DNA from: Marinobacter nanhaiticus D15-8W
GTDB taxonomy: Bacteria; Pseudomonadota; Gammaproteobacteria; Pseudomonadales; Oleiphilaceae
Assembly: GCF_036511935.1 (NCBI RefSeq)
Contig: NZ_AP028878.1
Coordinates: 310,001 to 374,000 of the forward strand
Direction: 5' to 3'
DNA length: 64,000 nucleotides
Positions 17,269 to 26,328 of this stretch are shown one piece after another. The translations under genes were made by a program, and so were the position numbers. The notes below the pieces were generated by a model. That model was not told the DNA's origin. It saw only the letters and a program-made list of their open reading frames with translations, and made no database searches. Every line of letters starts with the position of its first letter. Position 1 is the stretch's first letter.

Positions 17269-17611
17269 GGAATGGGAAAGGCAATAAAAACAGACGACTA
17301 GCTAAAAATCACACGTCGCCCTCCAAGCCCGCCAAGCAAACTCTTGCGCTGACTGAGCCAGATCTTGCTGGGTGGGCGAAATATTGCCTGCGACTTCCAG
17401 AGGAAAGTGAAAGGACGGAAAAGCAGACGAGTCAGACTGGATACTCGAGCGGGAAGCGAAGGCTGACCTTCGCCTGCGCCGCCCTGTAGGGCCCTCCCTG
17501 GCCCCCCGGACGGATCGGGGCATCCATGCCTACTTCGGCGAAGGCCGGCCTCCGCTTCGTTGGAGCTCGCGATATCGCTGCTAAGGCAGGTGTTAAGCCC
17601 GAAGCGCAAGC
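17269..17611. other. Non-coding stretch between hcp and tonB
   Basis: About 340 bases beyond the hcp promoter. A 103-codon open frame on the minus strand (17298-17609) has Arg/Ser/Pro-rich composition and no family character, so I do not call it a gene. No clear terminator for tonB was found. Confidence 0.35.
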
Positions 17612-18478
17612 CTAATTGCGCAGTTCGTATCGAATGGGCAGCGTGAAGGAAAAGCTTTCGCCTTCCATACCGTCCGGGACTTTGGGTAATGGCTCGCTGT
17701 CCCGGATAATTTCAAGGGCAGCCTCATCCAATAGGCGATATTTCGAGCCCTCAGCCAGTGCGAGAGAAATCAGCTTCCCCTCCCGATCGAATTCGAAGCG
17801 AACAACCGGGGTGCCTTCCTGATTCCGGCGTTTGGCCCGGCGTGGATACTCATACTTCTGGGCCAGGTGTCGATTCAGTTTGGACAGGTAGCTGTCCTCC
17901 GAATCGGAGCGCCCCGCCGTCAGTTCCACTTGGCTGGCTTGCTGCTTGGCCCCAGTCTCTCCGGGTCGGGCCGATGTTTGGCTCGGTGCTGTCGCTGTGG
18001 CCTGGGTCGAGCTCTCACTCACCTGTTCAGGTGCTGACTTCGGCGCAGGTGTGGGTTTGGGCTTCGGCTCGGGTTTCGGTTCTGGTTCCGGCTTGGGCTT
18101 CGGTTTGGGCTCTGGCTTTGGAACGGGCTTTGGGTCCGGTTTTGGCTTTGGCTCAGGTTTGGGCTCAGGCTTTGGTTCCGGTTCCGGTTCCGGTTCCGGT
18201 TTTGGTTTGGGCTTCGGTTCTGGCTCGGGTTCAGGTTCCGGGTCTGGCTGCGGTTGTTCCTCTGCACGCTCGGGTGTTGCCTGGGGTTGCGGCGCCGGTG
18301 CAGCGTCCTCTTCGGCTTGTTCCGCCGCCAGATTCAGGCTTATGACAGCTTGGCTGGTGACGCTGGCATTGCCCTTGGGAACGGCGATCTGATCCGCTGA
18401 GCGCGCGAACAGATAGCCGACGCCCAGGGTGACAACCAAGGCAAAAACAGCAATAGCCCCGCGGATCATCCGGCTCAC
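17612..18478 (-). CDS. tonB: TonB family energy transducer with long Pro-Glu-Lys spacer
   Basis: A 288-residue protein with an N-terminal membrane anchor ([19 protein letters not shown]). A long periplasmic spacer of alternating [11 protein letters not shown] repeats (residues about 65-150) is followed by a Ser/Thr-rich linker. The C-terminal TonB domain (about 195-288) contains [40 protein letters not shown] and [11 protein letters not shown]. It carries proton-motive energy to outer-membrane receptors. The start overlaps the upstream exbD stop by 4 bp, so exbB-exbD-exbD-tonB is one operon, with a Fur-box-like site ahead of it. Confidence 0.93.
   Translation of the reverse strand: MSRMIRGAIAVFALVVTLGVGYLFARSADQIAVPKGNASVTSQAVISLNLAAEQAEEDAAPAPQPQATPERAEEQPQPDPEPEPEPEPKPKPKPEPEPEPEPKPEPKPEPKPKPDPKPVPKPEPKPKPKPEPEPKPEPKPKPTPAPKSAPEQVSESSTQATATAPSQTSARPGETGAKQQASQVELTAGRSDSEDSYLSKLNRHLAQKYEYPRRAKRRNQEGTPVVRFEFDREGKLISLALAEGSKYRLLDEAALEIIRDSEPLPKVPDGMEGESFSFTLPIRYELRN
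18050..18250 (-). repeat. Low-complexity Pro/Glu/Lys repeat in tonB
   Basis: Imperfect 6- and 12-base units (such as GGTTCC and GGTTTTGGC on the plus strand) encode the PEP/PKP spacer. The tract is likely to vary in length between strains while remaining in frame. Confidence 0.85.
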
Positions 18479-18888
18479 AGACTGGGCTCCGTCAATAGCG
18501 TCACCTTGCGGTAGCCCGCACTTTCGAGGGCCTGCAGGAGATTTTCCAGATCATGGAGGGTAATGCCTGCATCCGCAGCGATACGTAAGGGGCGCTGTTC
18601 ATCCGGTGCTGGCAATTGTTGGGCGAGTTCGTCGCGCGAGACGGGTTTCTGGCCGATTAGCCACTGATTGTCGCTCTTGACGATCAGGTCGGCCTTGGGG
18701 GCCGTGCTTTCGCCCTCTTCCGCGGTGCCGGGCAGCGTGGGTAGCGGATCGTCGGTTAGGTGGCCGGCCACGATAAAGAAAAGCAACAAGAGGAAAACGA
18801 GGTTGATCAGCGGAAGCATGGCGTCTTCCACACGATCAAGCAGTGTGCGGTTATCGATCTCTTTGTGGATAGGGAGCAGTGACTTCAT
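18475..18888 (-). CDS. exbD: ExbD/TolR family biopolymer transport protein (second copy)
   Basis: A 137-residue single-span inner-membrane protein: short cytoplasmic N-terminus, membrane helix [20 protein letters not shown], then a periplasmic domain with [14 protein letters not shown]. The helix has Asn (LINLVF) where the other ExbD in this operon has the proton-carrying Asp (LIDVVF), so this copy may not translocate protons itself. It overlaps tonB and the first exbD by 4 bp each. Confidence 0.88.
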   Translation of the reverse strand: MKSLLPIHKEIDNRTLLDRVEDAMLPLINLVFLLLLFFIVAGHLTDDPLPTLPGTAEEGESTAPKADLIVKSDNQWLIGQKPVSRDELAQQLPAPDEQRPLRIAADAGITLHDLENLLQALESAGYRKVTLLTEPSL

Positions 18889-19301
18889 TGGGAATCGGGT
18901 TGCGGATTACCGTTACTTGAGGAGCGCCGCCAATGGGTGCTGATCCCGGCTGACTGAAGCGCTGTAAGGCCTTGGGTAAACACCCCCAGGGGAACATCGC
19001 CTTCGGTTTCCAGGTTGACTTCGGTTTCACCGCCGCTGAGCAACCGCCGTGCAATGACGCCAGCATCGTCGCTATTGCCGTTCCACTGGATGCGGCCGTC
19101 GGTCTGCATCAATAGCTCCGGCAACGGCTCGCCCTCGACGCCGCCGCTACTCCGGCTGGTGTTGTTGTCCAGGTCCAGGTGGCTGGTAGGCGCCAGCCGC
19201 GAGGTCACCATGAAGAAAACCAGCAGGATGAAGACCACGTCGATCAGCGGCGTCATCCGTATCGGCAAGCGGCGATGGGGCCGAGGTTCAACCAGCTGCA
19301 T
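18885..19301 (-). CDS. exbD: ExbD/TolR family biopolymer transport protein (first copy)
   Basis: A 138-residue single-span protein. The N-terminal RRLPIRMTPLIDVVFILLVFF carries the conserved membrane Asp needed for proton flow in the ExbB-ExbD motor. The periplasmic part (LLSGGETEVNLETEGDVPLG, FTQGLTALQSAG) is a standard ExbD domain. The start overlaps exbB by 14 bp. Confidence 0.92.
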   Translation of the reverse strand: MQLVEPRPHRRLPIRMTPLIDVVFILLVFFMVTSRLAPTSHLDLDNNTSRSSGGVEGEPLPELLMQTDGRIQWNGNSDDAGVIARRLLSGGETEVNLETEGDVPLGVFTQGLTALQSAGISTHWRRSSSNGNPQPDSQ

Positions 19302-20073
19302 GGGCGAAACGCTTCTCTTCGCCGGTGTCGTTCAGACTGGCCCGCTTCTGTTCCGAGTGTGCGGACGTTTCCTGGATCTGGCTGCTGCTTTCCGAACCGC
19401 CGGAAGGCTGGGCCGACAGCACGCGCACCAGGAAATCGTTCATCTGTGTACTGAGCCGACGCAGGCGGAACTCCATCCAGGCTGCCATGGCTGCCATGGG
19501 AATAGCGATAACCAGGCCTGCAGCGGTCGTCATTAACGCCTGGTAGATACCGCCACTCAGCTGACTGGCACTGGCGCGGCCTTCGGTCGAGGCCATGGCG
19601 CTGAAGGCTTCCATCATCCCCATAACCGTACCGAGCAGACCCAGTAATGGGGCCAGGGCGGCGATGACTTCGATGATCTTGAGCGGGGATTCGAACGGTT
19701 GCAGAGCGCGCTGGGCCAGACGGGCGATATTTTCACGTTGCTGGGTTTCGCTCAGGCCGCCCAGCGTATCCTTCATGGCCGTGGCAACCAGCGGCGGCAG
19801 GGGGTTGAAGCGTTTGACACCGTTGCGTGACTGATCGAGCTGGGCCGCAGCACGGTCACTGGGGCTATCTTCCCAACGATCGACGGCTTTCTTCAGGTTG
19901 CGATCAGCACGAGGGGCGAACAGAACACCGACCAGCATGGCATAGATAAAGGTAGCGAGGCCGATAACAGCCAGGGCCAGTAGCACACCCATGACCGGTC
20001 CGCCGTAATCCAGTAGCTGCTCCAGAGGGCCGAACTGACCCGTAAAACTTGCGGTGGCGGTTGATTCAGGCAC
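19288..20073 (-). CDS. exbB: MotA/TolQ/ExbB proton channel family protein
   Basis: A 261-residue inner-membrane protein with three membrane segments (about 27-50 GPVMGVLLALAVIGLATFIY; about 140-160 VIAALAPLLGLLGTVMGMME; about 180-200 LMTTAAGLVIAIPMAAMAAW). The second and third carry the family signature LAPLLGLLGTVMGMMEAF. It forms the proton channel that powers TonB with ExbD. First gene of the operon; its ATG at 20073 follows a Fur-box-like element by about 50 bp. Confidence 0.92.
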   Translation of the reverse strand: MPESTATASFTGQFGPLEQLLDYGGPVMGVLLALAVIGLATFIYAMLVGVLFAPRADRNLKKAVDRWEDSPSDRAAAQLDQSRNGVKRFNPLPPLVATAMKDTLGGLSETQQRENIARLAQRALQPFESPLKIIEVIAALAPLLGLLGTVMGMMEAFSAMASTEGRASASQLSGGIYQALMTTAAGLVIAIPMAAMAAWMEFRLRRLSTQMNDFLVRVLSAQPSGGSESSSQIQETSAHSEQKRASLNDTGEEKRFAHAAG

Positions 20074-20122
20074 GATGGTGATCCTCGGCGCGAATGGCGC
20101 ATATATAGAGAATAGATGCGCA

Positions 20123-20141
20123 AATAGTAACGATTATTATT
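20123..20141 (-). promoter_or_regulatory. Fur-box-like operator of the tonB operon
   Basis: AATAGTAACGATTATTATT (plus strand) agrees at 12 of 19 positions, on its minus strand, with the Fur consensus (inverted GATAAT-type repeats). It lies in the AT-rich stretch just upstream of exbB. Iron control of TonB systems is general. The match is moderate. Confidence 0.5.
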
Positions 20142-20253
20142 AGGTTTAGCTACCTTGCACATCAGTCAGGTCATGACGTGTCTGTTAGACTGGTCCGTTG
20201 AGTCGCTTCCTGATAATGGGCGCAATTGAAGCCGTACACGTGGAGGTCCGTAC

Positions 20254-22638
20254 TTGTTGGAAAAGGTCAGGCGCTGGTTCGACAGTCTCAAGAACCGGGC
20301 AGTGGGCGTTGTTGTCCTCGTTGTCGTGCTTATCACGTTCACGGCGACTTTGATCGGAGTCTCCGCTGGTCGTCAGGGGCTGGAGAACCAGGCACGTGCC
20401 CAACTGGCAACCCATGCCGGGATTATTGCCGACAGCATCGACGCCAAGCTGGCCGAACGTTTCAGTGCCATTTCCCGGGTCGCCCGCGGCCTCACCATGA
20501 ATGAAGAGAGCCTTATGGGCCGGGCGCAGCTTATGCTTGAGCGCCAGGAAGCCCTGAGCTCCCTCTTCCACCGTATATATCTCATCGATTCCAAGGGCAC
20601 GATGCAGGCGACCTTTCCCCGTGCCAGCAACATCATCGGCAGCGATGTCTCCGACCGCACTTACTTCCGCCTGACCAGCCAGCAACTGACAACGCTGATT
20701 TCGGAGCCCTTCCTGAGCCGCGACGAAAAGTTACCCGTCGTGGCCATTACTGCCCCGGTATTCGATCACAACCGACGCATGGTGGGCATGCTGGCCGGAA
20801 CCATCAATCTGGACGAGCGCAGTTTCCTCGGGCAGTTGAAGAATCTCAGTATTGGTGAAACCGGGTTCGTCGGTATGGGCACCCGTTCCGGACTGACGTT
20901 GATCCACCCTAAACAGGGTCGGACTCTAACCGTAATCGAGACCGATGATCTGATGAACCGGGCCGCGCAAGACGGTGCAGAAGGTGTAGCGTTGGTAGAG
21001 GGGCTAGGTGTCGTCGATCGCCTGATTGCGTTTCGCCAGCTAAACGAAGCCCCCTGGTTTGTGACGGTCTCCCTGCCCACCCGAGAGGCGTTCGCACCGA
21101 TAAGGCAGTTATCCAGTGTCATGTTCTGGGTGGCCTGCGGCGTACTGGCCCTGTTCATACCGCTTTCCCTGCGCCTGTTTACGTATCTGCTCAACCCGCT
21201 CCAGCAACTGGCGGAACAGATCCGGGAGCGCCATGCCGGGCGTCGTGATAAGCCGATAGATGTAGGCGGCGGCCAGGAAATCCGCGAGCTGGTGGACACT
21301 TTCAACCAGGTACGCCAGGAGCGTGAGGCCGCCCGTTTCGAGCTAGAGCAGCAGGAAGCCTACTTCCGTTCGCTGTCCGAGCGCTCGCCCGTGGGTATCG
21401 TACAGACGGATGTACTGGGTCGGATTATGTTCGCCAACCCGGCCTTCGAGGCTATTCTCGGCGTGCCTTTCGAGCGCCTGGACAATCAGCCCATCCTTTC
21501 CGGTGTCCACCATGGTGATAGGGAACGATTGCGCGCTGACTGGCAATGGGTGTTGCAGACGGGCGATGTTCGACAGAGTGAGTATCGCCTTCGTGATAAC
21601 CAGTCCAATCGCGTTATCTGGGTGTCGATGACCACCTCGGCCATCCAGACCCAGGATCGATCGTTGGGCACCGTCAGCATCATTCGCGACATTACCCATG
21701 AGCTGGAGATCGAGGCGGAGCTGAAAGTGGCTCGCGACCGCGCTGAAACCATTCTTGGCGCCCTTCACGAAGGTGTGGTGATGACCGATAGTAAGGGGCG
21801 TATCAGCTTTGCGAATCCTCCGGCCTGCAAATTCATGGGCCATGAAGACAAGGTGGTAGGTCAGTCGCTCTTTAATCTGATCAGTGTCGAGGTTGAGGGC
21901 AAACCGTGGAGTTTCGACGATTTCCGCAAGGAGGAGCAACTGTCCGATCTGGACGCCAGCATGACCAATGTTCGACGCGACACCTATGAAATCGAGTTGA
22001 CCATGGTGCACACCGCAGGCGAACACCATGTCGATCAGTACGTGTTCGTTATGCGTGACGACAGCGAACGCCGTCGTCAGGAAGAGCGCCTATCCTGGGA
22101 GGCAAGTCACGATGCCTTGACCCGCCTCTCCAATCGCCGTGCATTTACTGCGACGCTCGCCAACCTGATCGATCAGGGCGCCGGTGACGGCAACGCGTCG
22201 GTGGTGATGATGATCGATCTTGATCACTTCAAGCCCGTGAACGACCAGGGCGGCCACCTGCTGGGCGACGAACTCCTGCGCCACCTGGCGGATCTGTTGC
22301 GCAGCCGGGTGCGGCAGTCGGATATGGTGGCCCGGTTGGGCGGCGACGAATTCGGGGTTATCCTGCCGGGCTGCGGTATCGATCGGGCCTCGGCAATTGC
22401 CGAATCCCTGCGCTCGGGAATCGAGGCTTTGGTGCTGGAACAGGATGGCCGGCACTACAGCGTGACGGCCAGTATCGGTATTACGTCCATCCTGTCTTCC
22501 GACGGCGCCGTGAAGACCGTGGTGGCCCGGGCAGACGAGGGCGCCTATGCTGCGAAGTCCCAGGGACGAAACCGGGTGATCGTGCATACGGTGGGAACAG
22601 GCCCGGTATTCACGGGCGATGAAGGGGACCGCGCGTGA
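20254..22638 (+). CDS. Membrane diguanylate cyclase: Cache, HAMP, two PAS, GGDEF
   Basis: A 794-residue protein. A first membrane helix (AVGVVVLVVVLITFTATLIG, residues about 12-33) and a second (about 288-310, VMFWVACGVLALFIPLSLRL) enclose a periplasmic Cache-type sensor (LIDSKGTMQATFPRA, KNLSIGETGFVGMG). HAMP (about 312-360), PAS (about 370-480, RSPVGIVQTDVLGRIMFANP) and a second PAS (about 500-610, ALHEGVVMTDSKGRISFANP) follow. A GGDEF domain with intact RLGGDEFG closes the protein (about 620-785). No EAL domain is present, so it should make c-di-GMP in response to an outside ligand. I use TTG 20254 because TGGAGG lies 7 bases upstream; the second TTG at 20257 is possible. Confidence 0.9.
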   Translation: MLEKVRRWFDSLKNRAVGVVVLVVVLITFTATLIGVSAGRQGLENQARAQLATHAGIIADSIDAKLAERFSAISRVARGLTMNEESLMGRAQLMLERQEALSSLFHRIYLIDSKGTMQATFPRASNIIGSDVSDRTYFRLTSQQLTTLISEPFLSRDEKLPVVAITAPVFDHNRRMVGMLAGTINLDERSFLGQLKNLSIGETGFVGMGTRSGLTLIHPKQGRTLTVIETDDLMNRAAQDGAEGVALVEGLGVVDRLIAFRQLNEAPWFVTVSLPTREAFAPIRQLSSVMFWVACGVLALFIPLSLRLFTYLLNPLQQLAEQIRERHAGRRDKPIDVGGGQEIRELVDTFNQVRQEREAARFELEQQEAYFRSLSERSPVGIVQTDVLGRIMFANPAFEAILGVPFERLDNQPILSGVHHGDRERLRADWQWVLQTGDVRQSEYRLRDNQSNRVIWVSMTTSAIQTQDRSLGTVSIIRDITHELEIEAELKVARDRAETILGALHEGVVMTDSKGRISFANPPACKFMGHEDKVVGQSLFNLISVEVEGKPWSFDDFRKEEQLSDLDASMTNVRRDTYEIELTMVHTAGEHHVDQYVFVMRDDSERRRQEERLSWEASHDALTRLSNRRAFTATLANLIDQGAGDGNASVVMMIDLDHFKPVNDQGGHLLGDELLRHLADLLRSRVRQSDMVARLGGDEFGVILPGCGIDRASAIAESLRSGIEALVLEQDGRHYSVTASIGITSILSSDGAVKTVVARADEGAYAAKSQGRNRVIVHTVGTGPVFTGDEGDRA

Positions 22639-22660
22639 AACGGACACAAGGACGGCCGGT

Positions 22661-23578
22661 GTGAGCGTGTCGACCGATCAGGCTGAACTTCACAAGACCC
22701 GTCTCAAGGGCTTCATGATCGCGGGTCTTGGCGTACTGCTGCTTTCGCCGGATGCCCTGCTGGTGAAGTCCACCTCGGTTACGCCGGTCACTTTCCTGTT
22801 CTGGCGCGGGTTGTTGCTGGCGCTGGCCTTTGCCGTGATTAACGGCATTCGCTACCGCAGTCGCCTTATCCCCGAAATGCGCGCCTGCGGTCGGCGGGGC
22901 CTCTATTGCGGGTTGGCGTTTGCCGGCAGCACCCTGGGCTTCGTTACCGGCATGAAGAACACGGCCGCCGGCAACGTGCTGGTCATCCTCAACACCGCCC
23001 CGGTTATCGCTGCGTTGCTGGCTTGGGCGATCTGGCGTGAGCGATTGCCTCTGCGCACCTGGGTTCTGATCCTGGTCTGTATATCCGGAGCCACCCTGAT
23101 GGCCGTCGGCGAGATGGGCAAGGGCCAGCCGCTGGGACTGGTCATGGCGGGCGTCGCCGCCTTTTCGCTGGCATCGAACCTTGCGGTGGCACGATCACGT
23201 CCCCACGCGGATATGAGCCTGATGCTGATATTCGGTGCCTTGCTGATCTGTATCGTGGCCGCGTTTTTTGGCGGCGCGCAGTGGCCCGGCTGGCGCGATT
23301 TCGGTTTTATCGTGCTGCTCTGCGTCGGGTTCCTGCCAGGGGCCAGCATCCTGATCCAGACCGGTCCACGCTATATCCCCGCGGCGGAAGTCAGCCTGCT
23401 CCTGCTTCTCGAGACCGTATTGGGGACGTTGCTGGTGTGGTATTTCCTGGGCGAGCTACCCGGTCCGCTGGCCTTCGCTGGTGGCGCCATAATCCTTTCT
23501 GCCCTTGCGATCAATGGCTTTATCGAGGACCGACGCCAGCGTCGACGCGCGCGGGAAACCCTAGCCGAGCAAGCCTGA
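22661..23578 (+). CDS. EamA/DMT family transporter
   Basis: A 305-residue inner-membrane protein with about ten helices in two EamA repeats (IAGLGVLLLSPDALLVKSTS, SVTPVTFLFWRGLLLALAFA; second half PGASILIQTGPRYIPAAEVS followed by LLLLLETVLGTLLVWYFLGE). It would export or import a small metabolite; the substrate is unknown. I chose GTG 22661, preceded by AAGGA at 22648-22652. The frame also offers ATG 22619, which would overlap the diguanylate cyclase by 20 bp and add an unconserved Thr-rich segment. Confidence 0.85.
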   Translation: MSVSTDQAELHKTRLKGFMIAGLGVLLLSPDALLVKSTSVTPVTFLFWRGLLLALAFAVINGIRYRSRLIPEMRACGRRGLYCGLAFAGSTLGFVTGMKNTAAGNVLVILNTAPVIAALLAWAIWRERLPLRTWVLILVCISGATLMAVGEMGKGQPLGLVMAGVAAFSLASNLAVARSRPHADMSLMLIFGALLICIVAAFFGGAQWPGWRDFGFIVLLCVGFLPGASILIQTGPRYIPAAEVSLLLLLETVLGTLLVWYFLGELPGPLAFAGGAIILSALAINGFIEDRRQRRRARETLAEQA

Positions 23579-24340
23579 CTCGCCCGCTGCCTGCCAGATC
23601 AGCCGCAGCGCCAGCACCGTCAGCAATACGTTGAAGATCACCTGGAAATGCCGGTTGCTGATGCGTTTGAGAACGTGCAGCCCCAGCCACGTGCCGACAA
23701 AGCCGCAGACGACCATTGCGGCAATGAACGGCAACCACTGCCCGAGGGCAAACCCCGCAAATCCGAACACCACGGCCTTGGCCCCATGCTGAAGTGTCAT
23801 GGCAGTGGCAAAAGTCGATACGGTACGGAAACGGTCCTCATGGATCTGCTTGATAAACGCAGCCACCAGCGGGCCGGTAGCGCCGACGAAAAGTGTCAGG
23901 AACGTGGTAGCCAGCGCTGCCAGGAATATCCCGACCGGCCGGAGCACCGCCTTCGGCAGGCTGGGTCCCCAGCACAGGTAGAGAATGAACAGGGCGATGG
24001 TCAATTGCCAGATGGCCGGCGGCAGGTTGACCAGCACGAGGCCGCCGATAAGGGCGCCAATGATGACCCCAGGCAGGAAGACCCTGAGCACCTGCCAGTC
24101 GATGTACTTACGGGTCAGGACCGCCCGACCGCCATTGGAGCCCAGCTGGATCAGACCATGCACGGGAATAATCGCCGCCGGCGGCAACCAGAACGCCATG
24201 AGTACCAGCAGCAGCGCGCCACCCCCGGCGCCCAGACTGGCCGTGATCATCGAGGTTACGACGGATGCGGCCAGTAGGAAGGCGACAAGGACCGGATCAA
24301 CACCCGTGGGGAGGACATCGGAAAGATACAGCCAGTCCAA
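23561..24340 (-). CDS. TauE/SafE family sulfite/sulfonate-exporter-like permease
   Basis: A 259-residue membrane protein with about eight helices (VLVAFLLAASVVTSMITASL, GGGALLLVLMAFWLPPAAII, LFVGATGPLVAAFI, GHMLGLHVLKR-type end). The family signature is the duplicated G-x-GGG/TGP region. TauE/SafE proteins move sulfoacetate, sulfite or other organic anions; nothing here fixes the substrate. It converges on the DMT transporter with an 18-bp 3' overlap. Confidence 0.88.
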   Translation of the reverse strand: MDWLYLSDVLPTGVDPVLVAFLLAASVVTSMITASLGAGGGALLLVLMAFWLPPAAIIPVHGLIQLGSNGGRAVLTRKYIDWQVLRVFLPGVIIGALIGGLVLVNLPPAIWQLTIALFILYLCWGPSLPKAVLRPVGIFLAALATTFLTLFVGATGPLVAAFIKQIHEDRFRTVSTFATAMTLQHGAKAVVFGFAGFALGQWLPFIAAMVVCGFVGTWLGLHVLKRISNRHFQVIFNVLLTVLALRLIWQAAGESGLLG

Positions 24341-24379
24341 GGACGATTCTCCGGTGGTTATGTCATCAGTATCAGCGCT

Positions 24380-25495
24380 TCAGTCCACACAGACCGGATC
24401 GCCTTCCATTTGCGGTAACCGGCAGAGTGCGGCTGCAGCCAGCTCCACATCGGCGACATAGTACAGGGAGGATAGCCCCAGACGGTTGCGTCCCAGGTTG
24501 TGGAAGATCAGTCCGTAGGCCATATCCCCGGCGCTGAAGCGCGCATGGTTTGCAGCGAAGTAGGCGGCGGGCTGGGCCAGGTCGTCGTCTTCGAGCAGGG
24601 TCTGCACCCGAGCGGCTCCGCCATGATAGGCCTGCACCAATAGCAGCGTAAATAATCGGTCACGCTTTTCCTTGGGCAGGTGGCCGAAGCGGGCGTCGAA
24701 GGCCGGCCGCAGGTTGCGGGCGTTCTGGGCCGTCAGGCTCAATGCGCAGTCCAGTTGCGCGAGGCGGTGCCAGTAGTTGCGTGGCCCGATCCCGCAATCG
24801 CCCAGTACGACACTGGAAAGCTGCATGATGCCCCGGGCGTTGGCGGCGGAATGCGCCCGCTGTTGGCCACCGCTCTCGATCAGCAACTGGCCGGCGAGGA
24901 AGCGGGGCATGTCTTCGGGTACGTCGTCGAGACGTCGCTGCTCGTACCGAGTGGTATAGACATACCCCAGCGCTGCGTTCAAGGAGACCGGTTTCTCGCG
25001 GGTGCCGAGATCGAGGTCATCCCAGGCTCCCCAGATCAGGCCCGAAGACTGCCTGCCCACGTATCGCCCCAGGGCTTCGTCCAGGTTGACGTGGGGCTGG
25101 TCACAGGCCAGGGCAAACGGGTATCCAGTGGCGTCCGGTGCACCCGCCACCCAGTAATCGGCCCGGCCGTCCTCGGCCATCGACTGGCGGGTCTTGTTGA
25201 GCCTGTGCTGGGTGGCTTCCCGGGTTTCCGCATTTTCCATGTAGCCGAGGAAACGGCCGCGACGATCGAAAAGGATATGGCGTTCGGCCTCGCTGCAGTA
25301 GCCATTTTCCTCGATGATCCAGCGCCGAATGCTGAGGATATTGTTGTAGACGCCCTGACTTTCCCAGTAGGGCGATTCTCGGATGACAGAGGTCCAGTCC
25401 TTCAGTTTTTCAGCCCTGACCACGCTTGCCAGCAACAGAAGGACGACCATGAACAACAACCTTGGGCGGGCGATACTGGGCAAACGAAAATACAT
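24380..25495 (-). CDS. Exported lytic-transglycosylase-like (SLT domain) protein
   Basis: A 371-residue protein with an N-terminal signal (LLFMVVLLLLASVVRA). The C-terminal half carries the SLT-type motif set: FLAGQLLIESGGQQRAHSAA with the likely catalytic Glu, ARGIMQLSSVVLGDCGIGPR, and VQAYHGGAARVQTLL. This suggests a periplasmic peptidoglycan lyase. The N-terminal about 150 residues (SVIRESPYWESQGVYNNILS, DRRGRFLGYMENAE) are specific and unassigned. Cys residues in CGIG and CALSL may form a disulfide. Divergent from the peroxidase gene. Confidence 0.8.
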   Translation of the reverse strand: MYFRLPSIARPRLLFMVVLLLLASVVRAEKLKDWTSVIRESPYWESQGVYNNILSIRRWIIEENGYCSEAERHILFDRRGRFLGYMENAETREATQHRLNKTRQSMAEDGRADYWVAGAPDATGYPFALACDQPHVNLDEALGRYVGRQSSGLIWGAWDDLDLGTREKPVSLNAALGYVYTTRYEQRRLDDVPEDMPRFLAGQLLIESGGQQRAHSAANARGIMQLSSVVLGDCGIGPRNYWHRLAQLDCALSLTAQNARNLRPAFDARFGHLPKEKRDRLFTLLLVQAYHGGAARVQTLLEDDDLAQPAAYFAANHARFSAGDMAYGLIFHNLGRNRLGLSSLYYVADVELAAAALCRLPQMEGDPVCVD

Positions 25496-25653
25496 GGATC
25501 AGGATATCCTCAGGCCTCTCGCGTTTGCGGTTGGTTTCAATCACCGAAGTTTGGCGACAGCCACACTTCGCTGCAACAGGGCTGAGGTGGGTCTCGCATG
25601 AAACTGTCGTAAGGATTGGGACGTATCAGTAGGCCTATATGGAGGGCAATACG

Positions 25654-26208
25654 ATGCGTAAGTTTTGGCTGATAGCGCTGCCGGTCGCCGGACTGGTGAG
25701 TTTTGGCGCTCCAACCCAGGCCAGTTGTCCGGACTGGTTGGATGAGGATATCAACAAGCTGCGATCTACAGAGCAGGTAAATTTCTGCGACCTGCACGAT
25801 GGCAAACCCATGCTCGTGGTCAATACTGCGAGTTTTTGTGGCTATACGGGCCAATTTGAAGCGCTTGAGACGGTCTACCAGGCCTATCGTGAGCGCGGTT
25901 TTACCGTCGTGGGCGTGCCTTCCAATGACTTTCGGCAAGAGGCGGATAGCCAGGCGAAGACGGCGGAAATCTGCTTCGTCGATTATGGTGTGACCTTCAC
26001 CATGACCGCGCCGCAATCGGTCAAAGGTGTTGATGCGCATCCGGTTTTCCGGACGCTGGCGGAAAAGAGCGGCGCCGAGCCGGGGTGGAATTTCAATAAA
26101 TACCTGATTGATGCCGACGCCCGACAAGTATGGCACTACCCCAGCAACGTGGTGCCGGATGATCCCGAACTGACGGCGCAAATCGAGGCCTTGCTACAAA
26201 TCGAGTGA
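25654..26208 (+). CDS. Periplasmic glutathione peroxidase family protein
   Basis: A 184-residue thiol peroxidase. The N-terminal RKFWLIALPVAGLVSFGAPT followed by QA is a signal peptide. The core has NTASFCGYTGQFEALE with Cys in place of selenocysteine, VVGVPSNDFRQE, and WNFNKYLID with the tetrad Trp. It reduces peroxides, most likely with thioredoxin-like donors. ATG 25654 is chosen over the in-frame ATG 25639 because GGAGGG (25641-25646) lies between them at good spacing. Confidence 0.9.
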   Translation: MRKFWLIALPVAGLVSFGAPTQASCPDWLDEDINKLRSTEQVNFCDLHDGKPMLVVNTASFCGYTGQFEALETVYQAYRERGFTVVGVPSNDFRQEADSQAKTAEICFVDYGVTFTMTAPQSVKGVDAHPVFRTLAEKSGAEPGWNFNKYLIDADARQVWHYPSNVVPDDPELTAQIEALLQIE

Positions 26209-26328
26209 AACCTGACCAGCCTGCCATCGATCGCTGAGTGGGTTATGCTGGGCAGCACACCACAGAACCCGGGGCAGGGCTCATGCCTGCAGAAGCGGTG
26301 GCGCTGCCTGATAACGTCAGGATCACCC

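Noticed and set aside
17298..17609. 103-codon minus-strand frame between hcp and tonB
   Set aside because: Arg/Ser/Pro-rich, no ribosome site or family match.
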